From: Bog-756 sp963745955
GTDB taxonomy: Bacteria; Actinomycetota; Acidimicrobiia; Acidimicrobiales; RAAP-2
Direction: 5' to 3'
DNA: 64,000 nt
NCBI GenBank assembly: GCA_963745955.1
Contig: CAVUZI010000011.1
Span: forward strand, 62,001 to 126,000
Shown here: positions 47,217-56,319 of the stretch, piece after piece
How the letters are laid out: each line of letters opens with the position of its first letter
How positions within the stretch are numbered: position 1 is the stretch's first letter
Notes under the pieces: generated by a model
Seen by the model: only the letters and a program-made list of their open reading frames with translations
The model's database searches: none
Told to the model about the DNA's origin: nothing
Made by a program: the position numbers and the translations under genes

Positions 47217-48374
47217 TCAGGCCGGCGGATCGTGGGGCAGGCCGAGCGTCCGCTCGGCGATGATGTTGCGCTGCACCTGTGACGTCCCACCCCCGATGGT
47301 CAGGGCCGGGGCGAAGAGATAGCCGTAGTCCCAGAGGCCACCGGGCCATGGCGTTCCCTCGCCGTCCCCGCCTTCCGGCTCCGGGTCGGCCGGCTCCGTG
47401 CTCTGGAGCATGCCCCGGGCGCCGGTGAGGTCGCGGGCCAGGGCCATCACGTGCTGGCCGTGCTCGTCGGCCAGGGCCTTGCGCACCGATGCCTCGGGAC
47501 CGGGTTCGGCACCGGCCACCGCCGCGGACACCGTCCGGAGCCGAAGCAACCGGAGGATCTCGCCCTCCGCCCACAGCCGGGCCAGGCGCTGGCGGTCGAG
47601 CGGGTCGGAGGTGCCTCCGGCTCTCCGCACCGCATCGATGAGGTCGGCGGCGGTGGGCCCCATCCCCCACAGGGACCCGGCCCCGGACAGCGAGACCCGC
47701 TCGTTGGCCAGCGTGACCTTGGCCAGGGACCACCCCTCGCCCCGGCCGCCGATCAGGTTGTCCGCCGGGAGGCGCACCTCGTCCAGGAAGACCTCGTTGA
47801 AGGTGTGGGTGCCGGTCATGTCCACCAGGGGACGGACGTGCACCCCCGGGGAGTCCATCGGGCAGATGAAGTAGGAGATGCCGCGGTGCACGGGAGCATC
47901 CGGTTCGGTCCGGGCCAGGAGGATCCCGAACCGCGCCGCGTGGGCGTACGACGTCCACACCTTCTGGCCCCGGACCACCCACTGGTCACCGTCGAGATCG
48001 GCCCTGGTGGTCAGCGAGGCCAGGTCGGAGCCCGCGCCGGGCTCGCTGAACAGCTGGCACCAGATCTCCTCGCCGGCCAGCAGGGGCAGCAGGTAGCGGT
48101 CCTTCTGATCGGTGGTCCCGGCGAACAGGATGGTGGGTCCGGCCCATCCGATCCCGATGGTGTTGGTGGGTCGCTGCACCCCGGCTCGTCGGAGCTCATC
48201 GTCCACGATCAGCTGGTGGGTGGGATCGGCGCCGATCCCCCACGGCGGGGGCCAGTGCGGAGCGACCAGGCCGCGCTCGGCCAACTGCCGGCCCGACGGC
48301 TCCGGGTGCGCCTGCAACCACCCGCGCACCAGCGCACGGCGCGGGTCGTCCTCCGTCGGCAACGCGAAGTCCAC
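47217..48374 (-). CDS. Acyl-CoA dehydrogenase
   Basis: A 385-residue FAD enzyme. Visible parts: LRRAGVQRPTNTIGIGWAGPTIL, the FAD motif CQLFSEPGAGSDLASL, RGQKVWTSYAHAARFGILLART, SPGVHVRPLVDMTGTHTFNEV and the C-terminal APALTIGGGTSQVQRNIIAER, which carries the usual late FAD contacts. It starts with GTG and diverges from the acyl-CoA synthetase gene over 41 bases. The pair probably works on one carboxylic acid, as in actinobacterial steroid or fatty-acid side-chain degradation. It ends 15 bases from ribC. Confidence 0.9.
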   Translation of the reverse strand: MDFALPTEDDPRRALVRGWLQAHPEPSGRQLAERGLVAPHWPPPWGIGADPTHQLIVDDELRRAGVQRPTNTIGIGWAGPTILFAGTTDQKDRYLLPLLAGEEIWCQLFSEPGAGSDLASLTTRADLDGDQWVVRGQKVWTSYAHAARFGILLARTEPDAPVHRGISYFICPMDSPGVHVRPLVDMTGTHTFNEVFLDEVRLPADNLIGGRGEGWSLAKVTLANERVSLSGAGSLWGMGPTAADLIDAVRRAGGTSDPLDRQRLARLWAEGEILRLLRLRTVSAAVAGAEPGPEASVRKALADEHGQHVMALARDLTGARGMLQSTEPADPEPEGGDGEGTPWPGGLWDYGYLFAPALTIGGGTSQVQRNIIAERTLGLPHDPPA

Positions 48375-48415
48375 GCCGGCCAGCGTAGGCTCGGCCGGGA
48401 GATGAGGAGCGACCG

Positions 48416-50062
48416 TTGAGCAGGTGGAACTTCGGGGATGTCTGGGAGGCGGTGGCCGACGAGCTGCCCGACGCGCCCGCCCTCACCCACGGGACGACCA
48501 CCCTGAGCTGGGGTGAGCTGGACCGCCGGGCGGACGACCTGGCCCGGTGGCTGCTCGGCACCGAGGTCAGGCACCAGGACAAGGTGGCCATCTACCTCTA
48601 CAACTGCTCGGAGTACCTCGAGGCCACCTTCGCCTGCTTCAAGCTCGGCCTCGCGCCCATCAACACCAACTACCGGTACGCCGACGACGAGCTCGTCTAC
48701 CTGTGGGACAACGCCGACGCGGTGGCGGTCGTCTTCCACGGCGTCTTCGCCGACCGCATCGAGGGCATCCGCGACAGGCTCCCGTCCATCAGGACCTGGC
48801 TGTGGGTCGACGACGGGACGGCCAGCTGCCCCGAGTGGGCCGTCCCCTACGAGGAGGCGGCCGGGACGACCGGGCAGTCGGAGGCCGAACGGGTCCGTCC
48901 TCCCTGGGGTCGCGGCCCGGACGATCTCTACCTGCTCTACACGGGAGGGACCACGGGCATGCCCAAGGGCGTCATGTGGCGCCAGGACGACCTCTTCGCC
49001 CGCCTCAACAGCGCAGGGTTCCGGCGCTATCCCGAGGACGGGGGGCCGGACGACGTCCGCGCCGAGCTCCGGCGCAGCGGCCCGGGCATGACCCTGCTGC
49101 CGGCATGCCCGCTGATGCACGGCACCGGCGGGTTCACCGCCCTCGAGTGCCTCAGCGAGGGTGGGCGGGTGGTCACCTTGACCTCCCGCACGTTCGACAC
49201 GGTCGAGCTGCTCGACACCGTCGACCGCGAGAAGGTCAACGGTCTGGTCATCGTGGGCGACGCCTTCGCCAAGCCCATCCTGGCCACCCTGGACGCCCAC
49301 CCCGGCCACTGGGACCTGGGCAGCCTGGTGGGCATCATCTCGTCCGGGGTGATGTGGAGTGAGGAGACCAAGCAGGGCCTCCTCCGTCACCGACCCGGGA
49401 TGTTGCTGGTGGACGCCTTCTCGTCGTCCGAAGCCATCGGGATGGGCAGCTCGGTGTCGTCGGGGACCTCGGCCGCCCACACTGCCCAATTCACCCTCGG
49501 TCCCGAGGTCCGGGTGATCGGTGCCGACGGCCGCGACGTCGAGCCCGGTTCCGGCCAGAGCGGCGTCCTGGCCCTGGCCGGGCGCATCCCCCTCGGCTAC
49601 TACAAGGACGGAGCCAAGACGGAGGCGACCTTCCGCACCATCGACGGGACCCGCTACTCGGTGCCGGGTGACTACGCGGAGGTGCGCGAGGACGGCTCCA
49701 TCCAGCTGCTGGGCCGGGGGTCGGTGGTCATCAACACCGGCGGGGAGAAGGTCTATCCCGAAGAGGTCGAAGAAGTGGTGAAGACCGCCGACGGTGTCGT
49801 CGACGCGGTGGCGGTCGGGATCCCGAACGACCGGTTCGGCGAGGAGGTCGTGGCCGTCGTCGAGCTGGCCCCGGGGACGCCGCCCGACCCGAACACGGAG
49901 AAGTCGGTCATCGACCACGTCAAGGCGAAGCTGGCCGGGTACAAGGCGCCGCGCCGGGTGCGCTTCGTGGCCAGCATCGGTCGCTCACCCTCCGGCAAGG
50001 TCGACTACGCCAGGCATCGCCGGCAGACGGCCGAGTGGGCCGAGGCCAACCCGGGACGGTGA
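48416..50062 (+). CDS. Acyl-CoA synthetase (AMP-forming)
   Basis: A 548-residue ANL enzyme activating a carboxylic acid to acyl-CoA. Motifs: YLLYTGGTTGMPKGVMWR, LPACPLMHGTGGFTALECL, FSSSEAIGMGSS, YSVPGDYAEVREDGSIQLLGR, INTGGEKVYPEEVEE and the C-terminal lysine in SPSGKVDY. The TTG start at 48416 follows GAGGAG by six bases, which decides it. Wording fits the FadD/steroid-type acyl-CoA synthetases of actinobacteria. Divergent from, and probably functionally paired with, the acyl-CoA dehydrogenase gene. Confidence 0.9.
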   Translation: MSRWNFGDVWEAVADELPDAPALTHGTTTLSWGELDRRADDLARWLLGTEVRHQDKVAIYLYNCSEYLEATFACFKLGLAPINTNYRYADDELVYLWDNADAVAVVFHGVFADRIEGIRDRLPSIRTWLWVDDGTASCPEWAVPYEEAAGTTGQSEAERVRPPWGRGPDDLYLLYTGGTTGMPKGVMWRQDDLFARLNSAGFRRYPEDGGPDDVRAELRRSGPGMTLLPACPLMHGTGGFTALECLSEGGRVVTLTSRTFDTVELLDTVDREKVNGLVIVGDAFAKPILATLDAHPGHWDLGSLVGIISSGVMWSEETKQGLLRHRPGMLLVDAFSSSEAIGMGSSVSSGTSAAHTAQFTLGPEVRVIGADGRDVEPGSGQSGVLALAGRIPLGYYKDGAKTEATFRTIDGTRYSVPGDYAEVREDGSIQLLGRGSVVINTGGEKVYPEEVEEVVKTADGVVDAVAVGIPNDRFGEEVVAVVELAPGTPPDPNTEKSVIDHVKAKLAGYKAPRRVRFVASIGRSPSGKVDYARHRRQTAEWAEANPGR

Positions 50063-50092
50063 GGGCCGGCGCCGGAGCGCGGCGTCGAGGGG

Positions 50093-50836
50093 TCAGCCCT
50101 TGTTGGCACCGTGGGTGCGCACGAAGTCGTTGACCTTGTAGTACGCGTCGATCGATTCGCCGGCATCACCCCAGAAGCCCTCGAGGACGTCGTAGGCCAT
50201 GGTGCCCTGGGAGATGTAGTGGTTGTTCACGTCGGTGATCTCGAGCTCGCCGCGACCCGACGGCACCAGGGTGGGGATCACCTCGAAGACGTCCGGGTCG
50301 TAGCAGTAGATGCCGGTGACGCCGAACTTCGACTGGGGATGGTCGGGCTTCTCGGTGATGCCGATCACGCGATTCTCGGCGTCGAACGACGGCACCCCCA
50401 GATGTCGGAGGTGCTCGTCCTCCTCCACCGGTGTGAGCAGGATGCGGGCCCCGATGGGGTGGGCGCTGAATGCGTCGACCATCGGCGTGATGGTCCGTTC
50501 GACGATGTTGTCGGCCAACATGACCAGCACCGGGTCGCCGTCGACGAACCGGGCGGCCAACCCGAGGGCCTCGGCGATCCCGCCCGGCCGCTCCTGATAG
50601 CCGTAGCTGAGGCGGTCGATGCCGAATTCGTGGCCGTTCCCGAGCAGGCGCAGGAACTCCCCCGCATGGGTACCCCCGGTCACCAGCATGATCTCGGTGA
50701 TCCCGGCGTTGACCAGCGCCTCGATGCCCCAGTTGATCATCGGCCGGTCGTAGATCGGCAGCAGGTGCTTGTTGGTGATCCGGGTCAACGGATGGAGCCG
50801 TGAGCCGGTCCCCCCGGCGAGGATGACGCCCTTCAT
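50093..50836 (-). CDS. Sugar nucleotidyltransferase (glucose-1-phosphate thymidylyltransferase-like)
   Basis: A 247-residue NTP-transferase of the RfbA/RmlA type. The nucleotide signature MKGVILAGGTGSRLHPLT opens the protein at ATG 50836. Then follow NKHLLPIYDRPMINWGIEAL, RLSYGYQERPGGIAEALGLA, the metal-binding VMLADNIVE, FGVTGIYCYDPDVFEV and LEITDVNNHYISQG. It is shorter than canonical RmlA (about 290 residues), lacking the last helices, as in archaeal-like or two-domain relatives. No other dTDP-rhamnose genes are near. The product may be dTDP- or UDP-glucose. Confidence 0.85.
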   Translation of the reverse strand: MKGVILAGGTGSRLHPLTRITNKHLLPIYDRPMINWGIEALVNAGITEIMLVTGGTHAGEFLRLLGNGHEFGIDRLSYGYQERPGGIAEALGLAARFVDGDPVLVMLADNIVERTITPMVDAFSAHPIGARILLTPVEEDEHLRHLGVPSFDAENRVIGITEKPDHPQSKFGVTGIYCYDPDVFEVIPTLVPSGRGELEITDVNNHYISQGTMAYDVLEGFWGDAGESIDAYYKVNDFVRTHGANKG

Positions 50837-50891
50837 GGGCCGAAGCCTAACGGGGAAGTCCGGGCCGGTCCGTCGAGTGAGGTGCCCGGGG

Positions 50892-51758
50892 TCACAAGGG
50901 GCCCGAGCCGTACTCGGCCAACACCGCATCGGCCAGCAGGGGCCACGACCGGACGGCCCACAGCCCGAACGGGCGGTCGCTCAGCCCGGCACAGATGACG
51001 CCCGCCACCGGATCGATCCAGAGGAAGGAACCGGACTGGCCGAAGTGCCCGAACGTGGAGGGCGAGTTGGCCGTCCCGGTCCAGTGCGGCTGCTTGGCGC
51101 CCCGGATCTCCACCCCGAGGCCCCAGTCGCAGGGATCGAACCGCTGGAAGCCGGGGAGCACCCCGGCGAGGCCGGCGAACTGGACGGAGACGACCTCGAG
51201 GTGGGTCTCGGCACTGACCAGGGTCGGCACGGCCAGCTCGCGGCCGAGGGAGAGCAGATCGACGAGGGGACCGGACAGCCCGGCTGCCGGCCCACCGGGT
51301 GCGTCGGCCTCGAACACGGTGCCGGACATCCCGAGGGGATCGAGCACCCCGTCGCACAGGTAGTCGGCGAACGCCATGCCCGACCGTTCGGCCACCAGCC
51401 GGCCGAGCTCCAGGTAGCCGGCGTTCGAGTAGATGCGGCGCGTCCCGGGCCGGGCCAGGGGAGGGCCCGGGTCCGGACCGAGCCCCGATGCATGGGCCAG
51501 CAGATGGCGGACGGTCGAGCCCGCCGGGCCGGCCGGTTCGTCCAGTCCGATCGATCCTTCCTCGACGGCCACCAGCGTGGCCAGGGCGGTGGCCGGCTTG
51601 GTCACCGAGGCCCAGGGGAAGGGCCGATCGACAGGTCCCACCGAAGCCAGCGGGCCCGGCCACCGGGCGGGCAGCAGGTCCTCCGACCGGTGGACGGGGA
51701 TGACCCCCACGGCGGCGGTCTCCACCGGCCAGCTGGCCACCAACCCCAAGGCATCCAT
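50892..51758 (-). CDS. Beta-lactamase-fold serine hydrolase (class C/PBP-like)
   Basis: A 288-residue member of the beta-lactamase family (class C, esterase or peptidase type). The three active-site elements are visible: SVTK (SxxK, about 51-54), YSN in IYSNAGYLELG (about 109) and HFGQSGS (HxG). No signal peptide at ATG 51758; in-frame sequence upstream (AVIYHRGS) looks coding but has no start codon, so the N-terminus is uncertain. Probably an intracellular esterase. It ends 55 bases upstream of the nucleotidyltransferase start. Confidence 0.82.
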   Translation of the reverse strand: MDALGLVASWPVETAAVGVIPVHRSEDLLPARWPGPLASVGPVDRPFPWASVTKPATALATLVAVEEGSIGLDEPAGPAGSTVRHLLAHASGLGPDPGPPLARPGTRRIYSNAGYLELGRLVAERSGMAFADYLCDGVLDPLGMSGTVFEADAPGGPAAGLSGPLVDLLSLGRELAVPTLVSAETHLEVVSVQFAGLAGVLPGFQRFDPCDWGLGVEIRGAKQPHWTGTANSPSTFGHFGQSGSFLWIDPVAGVICAGLSDRPFGLWAVRSWPLLADAVLAEYGSGPL

Positions 51759-51902
51759 GGAGCCGCGATGGTAGATGACGGCGCCCTCCCACCGGACGGC
51801 GGTGCCGGCGGAAGGGTGCGGTCGGTATGCGCTGGGCTAGCGTCTACCGGAATGGTGGGGAGACGCCCCGGGGGCAGGGCTCACGCAGGTCGGTACATCT
51901 CG

Positions 51903-53211
51903 ATGGGCGGCGCGCGCCGGGCGTCGGTCCTCGTCGCGCTGGCTGTGGGCCTGACGGTGGCCGCTTGCGGCACGTCGTCGCCGGCCGACCCTCCCGCGGC
52001 GCAGGGCCACGGGCCGGCCGACCCGGCGCTGTCGTCCGCCACCGACCCGGACTCGTCCGCCACCGACCCGGGCCCGGCGCAACCGCCGGGCTCGGCCGAC
52101 GTCAAGGGTGGCCTCGACGCCTTCTACAAGGTCCCGACGACGCTCAGCCCCGCGCCTCCCGGCTCGATCATCCGGTGGAGTGTGATCCCGTCAGCCGGGC
52201 AGCTGCCACCGGGCGCGACCGCGTACCGGATCCTGTACCACTCCGAGTCGATCGCCGGCAACGACGTCGCCGTCTCCGGGGTGATCGTCGTTCCCGGCGG
52301 GGCCCCACCGCCCGGCGGCTTCCCCATCGTGAGTTGGGCCCACGGGACGACCGGCCTCGCGTCCCAGTGCGCTCCGTCTCTCGGGCCGCTCAGCTCCATC
52401 TCCTATCTCGCTCCCGCTGCTCAAGGCCAGGATGATCGTGGCCGCCACCGACTACCAGGGCCTCGGAACTCCCGGTATCCAGCCCTACCTCGTGGGTCAG
52501 AGCGAGGCCCAGGGGGTCCTGGACGCGGCTCGGGCGGCGCGCAACCTCGAAGGGTCGGCCGCGTCCAACACGGTGTTCGTCCTGGGCTACTCGCAGGGAG
52601 GCCAGGCCGCGCTGTTCGCCGGGCAGATCGCCCAGTCCTACGCACCCGAGCTCTTTCTGGCCGGGGTCGTCGCCGTCGGCCCGGTGACGTCCCTCACCGA
52701 GCTCGCCCCCGCGGTCCCCGGCGCCGACCCAGACGCCGATGCCGGCTTCGCGGCCATGGCCCTGTACGCGTGGTCGCGATCTACGGCAACCTCCCGCTGG
52801 CATCGGCGTTGACCGAACGGGCGCGCCGCGAGGATCCGGTGATCGCCTCGTCGTGCGCGGGCGCGGTCGGAGCCGCGCTCGACTCGACCCCCACCAGATT
52901 CCTCTTCCGATCGAACTGGAGCACCGACCGGGCGGTGCGCGCCGACAACGACGCCAACGAGCCCGGACAGCGCCCCGAGCTTCGCACCGGTGATGGTCGT
53001 CCAGGGGGTCGACGACTCGTTGGTCCCCTACCGCACCACGACCCGATTGGTCGACGACTGGCTCTGCCGTGCCCAGCACGACACGGTCACCTACGTGCCG
53101 ATTCCGGGGGCGAGCCACAGCGGCGCGCTCCAGCAAGGCGGGCCGGCCATCCTGGACTGGATCTGGTCGAGGTTGGCCGGTCGGCCCGATGTCGACTCGT
53201 GCCGGATTTGA
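51903..53211 (+). CDS. Secreted lipoprotein lipase/esterase, alpha/beta hydrolase (three frame breaks)
   Basis: About 435 residues. The signal peptide ASVLVALAVGLTVAAC has a lipobox Cys, followed by a Pro/Ala/Ser/Asp linker. The hydrolase of the LIP/secretory-lipase family shows VSWAHGTTGLASQCAPS (oxyanion region), DYQGLGTPG, the nucleophile GYSQGGQAALFAG, VVQGVDDSLVPY (acid) and PGASHSGAL (His). Frame changes lie near 52412 (extra), 52774 (missing) and 52968 (extra). ATG 51903 gives the better signal peptide; ATG 51852 is also open. It would act outside the cell on esters or triglycerides. Confidence 0.78.
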
Positions 53212-53372
53212 GCGCCACCCTGGCCACCGTGCGCCCGGAATGAGCCAGGTGGCCGGGGCGGGCGGGCGGCCGCGGCGAGCAGGGCGAGGGTGAGCGGTTG
53301 AGCGGGGCACGACGGCCAGCGACGGCCAGCGCGGCCAGCGGCCAGCGCGGCCAGGGTGAGCGGCGTGGGCGG

Positions 53373-54261
53373 TCAGACGTCGAGGAAGCGGCGCACGGCG
53401 AACGCCGAACCAACCACACCGACCACGATGCCGACCACCGCCACCAGGATGCAGGTGCCGGCCACCTCCCACCCGCTGAGCGACATCGGGCGATGATGCT
53501 TCCCGTGTTGGCCGCCGTCTTGGTGGCGTCCAACCCGATGCCCCAGTAGAGGGCGAGGACGACCAGCACGGCCACCGCCGCGCCCAGCAGGCCCTGGATC
53601 AGTCCTTCGGCCATGAACGGCAATCGGATGAACCAGTTGGTGGCCCCGACGAGTTTCATCACCGACACCTCGCGGCGGCGGGCGAAGATGGCCATGCGGA
53701 TGGTGTTGAGGATGAGCACGGATGCGGACAGGAGGAGCACGACGGCCACCGACAGGAAGACCCACTGGAGGATACGGATCACGCTCTGCATGGTCTTGAT
53801 CTGCTGGCCGGGGTACTTGACCGCGAAGACCCCGGGCTTGCCGTTGAACTCCTGGTAGACCGCCGGCGCCTGGGAGGGGTCGTTCAGGACGCAACGGAAC
53901 GACGACGGATAGTCGGCCAGGGTGGTCGCCTGGAGCTCGTCAGCCGGCAGGATCAGCTTGGCCTCGTTGTAGTCGTAGGCCTGGCTGCGGAAGATGCACG
54001 ACTTGATGTAGGGGGACTGCATCAGCTCGGTGTGGATGGCCTTGGCCTGGGACGCCGGCGCGTTGGGGTTCACGAAGACCAGCGAATTCACCCCGTTCTG
54101 CCACTGCACGGTGGCCTTCGACGCCCCTTGCTTCAGGAGCAGCGACGACCCGACGAGGGCGAGCGAGACGGCAACGGTCAGGATGGCCGCCACCGTCATC
54201 AGACGGTTGCGCCACAGGTTGGTGACCGCCTCCCGTGAGACGTAGCCGGCGGAGACTGGCA

Positions 54262-54262
<1 letters not shown>
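53373..54262 (-). CDS. ftsX: Cell-division ABC-type permease FtsX (one frame break)
   Basis: About 296 residues: N-terminal LWRNRLMTVAAILTVAVSLALVG helix, an extracytoplasmic domain (ATVQWQNGVNSLVFVNPNAP, CIFRSQAYDYNEA), then three more helices ending SGWEVAGTCILVAVVGIVVGVVGSAFAVRRFLDV. With FtsE it activates peptidoglycan hydrolases at the septum. One missing base near 53487 breaks the frame before the last helix. The ATG start shares a base with the ftsE stop (TGATG). Confidence 0.9.
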
Positions 54263-55041
<779 letters not shown>

Positions 55042-55157
55042 GAGAGGGGTGTCACGGCGTGGGGCCGAATCTGCGGGCCGACGTTGCCATTCCGATCTAT
55101 GTTACCCCGCCCTGTCGAGGTGGTGGTTCAACCCCTCTGACCTCCGAGTACGTCATC

Positions 55158-56318
55158 TCAGGGGTTGGCCCGGCGCACCTCGGCACGGCGTCGGAGCTCG
55201 GCCTCGATGAAATCGTCGAGATCTCCGTCGAGCACCGCCTCCACGTTGCCGGTCTCCTCGTTGCTGCGCAGATCCTTGACCAGCTGATAGGGAGCCAGGA
55301 CGTAGGAGCGGATCTGGTTGCCCCACGCATTGTCGGTGCGGTCGCCGGACAACTGGTCGAGCGTGGCCTGGTGCTCGGCCCGCTGTCGCTCGGCCAGCTT
55401 GGCCCCGAGCACCTGCATGGCCTTGGCCTTGTTCTGGTGCTGGCTGCGCTGGTTCTGGCACGACACGACGATCCCGGTGGGGAGATGGGTGAGCCGGACC
55501 GCAGAGTCCGTCTTGTTGACGTGTTGGCCGCCCGCCCCCGAGGACCGGTAGGTGTCGATGCGGAGGTCCTTCTCGTCGATCTCCACCTCATCGGAGACAT
55601 CGTCGAGGAAGGGCACGACGTCGAGGGAGGCAAAGCTGGTCTGGCGCCGGTGCTGCGCGTCGAACGGAGAGATGCGGACCAGCCGGTGCACGCCACGTTC
55701 CGCGGCCAGCAGGCCGAACGCATAGCGGCCCTTGACGATGAAGGTGGCCGACAACAGACCGGCCTCCTGCCCGGGGGTCGCCTCCTCCACCTCGATCTCG
55801 AAGCCGCGCCGCTCCGCCCATCGCGAGTACATGCGCAGCATCATCTCCGCCCAGTCCTGGGCATCGGTCCCACCGGCACCGGCGTGGATCTCGGCCACCG
55901 CGTCACCGTCGTCGTAGTCACCGGCGAACAGGGAGCGCAACTCGAGGGTCCGCAGCCGACGGTCGAGGTCGGCGATCCCCTCCTCGACTTCGGGCCGCAG
56001 CGAGTCGTCAGCCTCCTCTTCGATCAGCTCGTTGAGCGTCTCGGCATCGGAGAGCTTTTCGGTCAGGCCGGCCAGCAGCTCGATGTCCTCGTTGACCCGG
56101 CCGAGCTCGGTGGTCACCTCCCGGGCGTGGTCGGGGTCGTCCCACAACCCGGGCTCGGAGGCCGCCTTCTCCAGCTCCGCCTGGCGCTCGTGCAGGCGAT
56201 CGGTGCCGAGGAACCGTGCGGCCTCAGCCAGGCGCTCCCGGAGCGACGCCAGCGCGGAGGGTATGTCGACGCGCTCGGGCTCACCGGCCCCCCGACGGGG
56301 GCCATCCGGCGGGGCCAT
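55158..56318 (-). CDS. prfB: Peptide chain release factor 2
   Basis: A 386-residue class I release factor reading UGA/UAA. The codon-recognition tripeptide SPF is in VRISPFDAQHR and the catalytic GGQ in SSGAGGQHVNKTDS. The frame is open from start to end with no internal UGA, so the programmed +1 frameshift of many bacteria is absent, as expected in actinobacteria. Starts two bases after the secA stop and lies in the chain hpf-secA-prfB-ftsE-ftsX. Confidence 0.95.
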   Translation of the reverse strand: MAPPDGPRRGAGEPERVDIPSALASLRERLAEAARFLGTDRLHERQAELEKAASEPGLWDDPDHAREVTTELGRVNEDIELLAGLTEKLSDAETLNELIEEEADDSLRPEVEEGIADLDRRLRTLELRSLFAGDYDDGDAVAEIHAGAGGTDAQDWAEMMLRMYSRWAERRGFEIEVEEATPGQEAGLLSATFIVKGRYAFGLLAAERGVHRLVRISPFDAQHRRQTSFASLDVVPFLDDVSDEVEIDEKDLRIDTYRSSGAGGQHVNKTDSAVRLTHLPTGIVVSCQNQRSQHQNKAKAMQVLGAKLAERQRAEHQATLDQLSGDRTDNAWGNQIRSYVLAPYQLVKDLRSNEETGNVEAVLDGDLDDFIEAELRRRAEVRRANP

Positions 56319-56319
56319 C

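Noticed and set aside
55120..55145. T-arm-like GGTTCAACCCC as a hint of a tRNA between ftsE and prfB
   Set aside because: No acceptor, D or anticodon arm can be folded around it.
55158..56318. Programmed +1 frameshift in prfB
   Set aside because: The frame is open throughout, with no in-frame UGA near the start.
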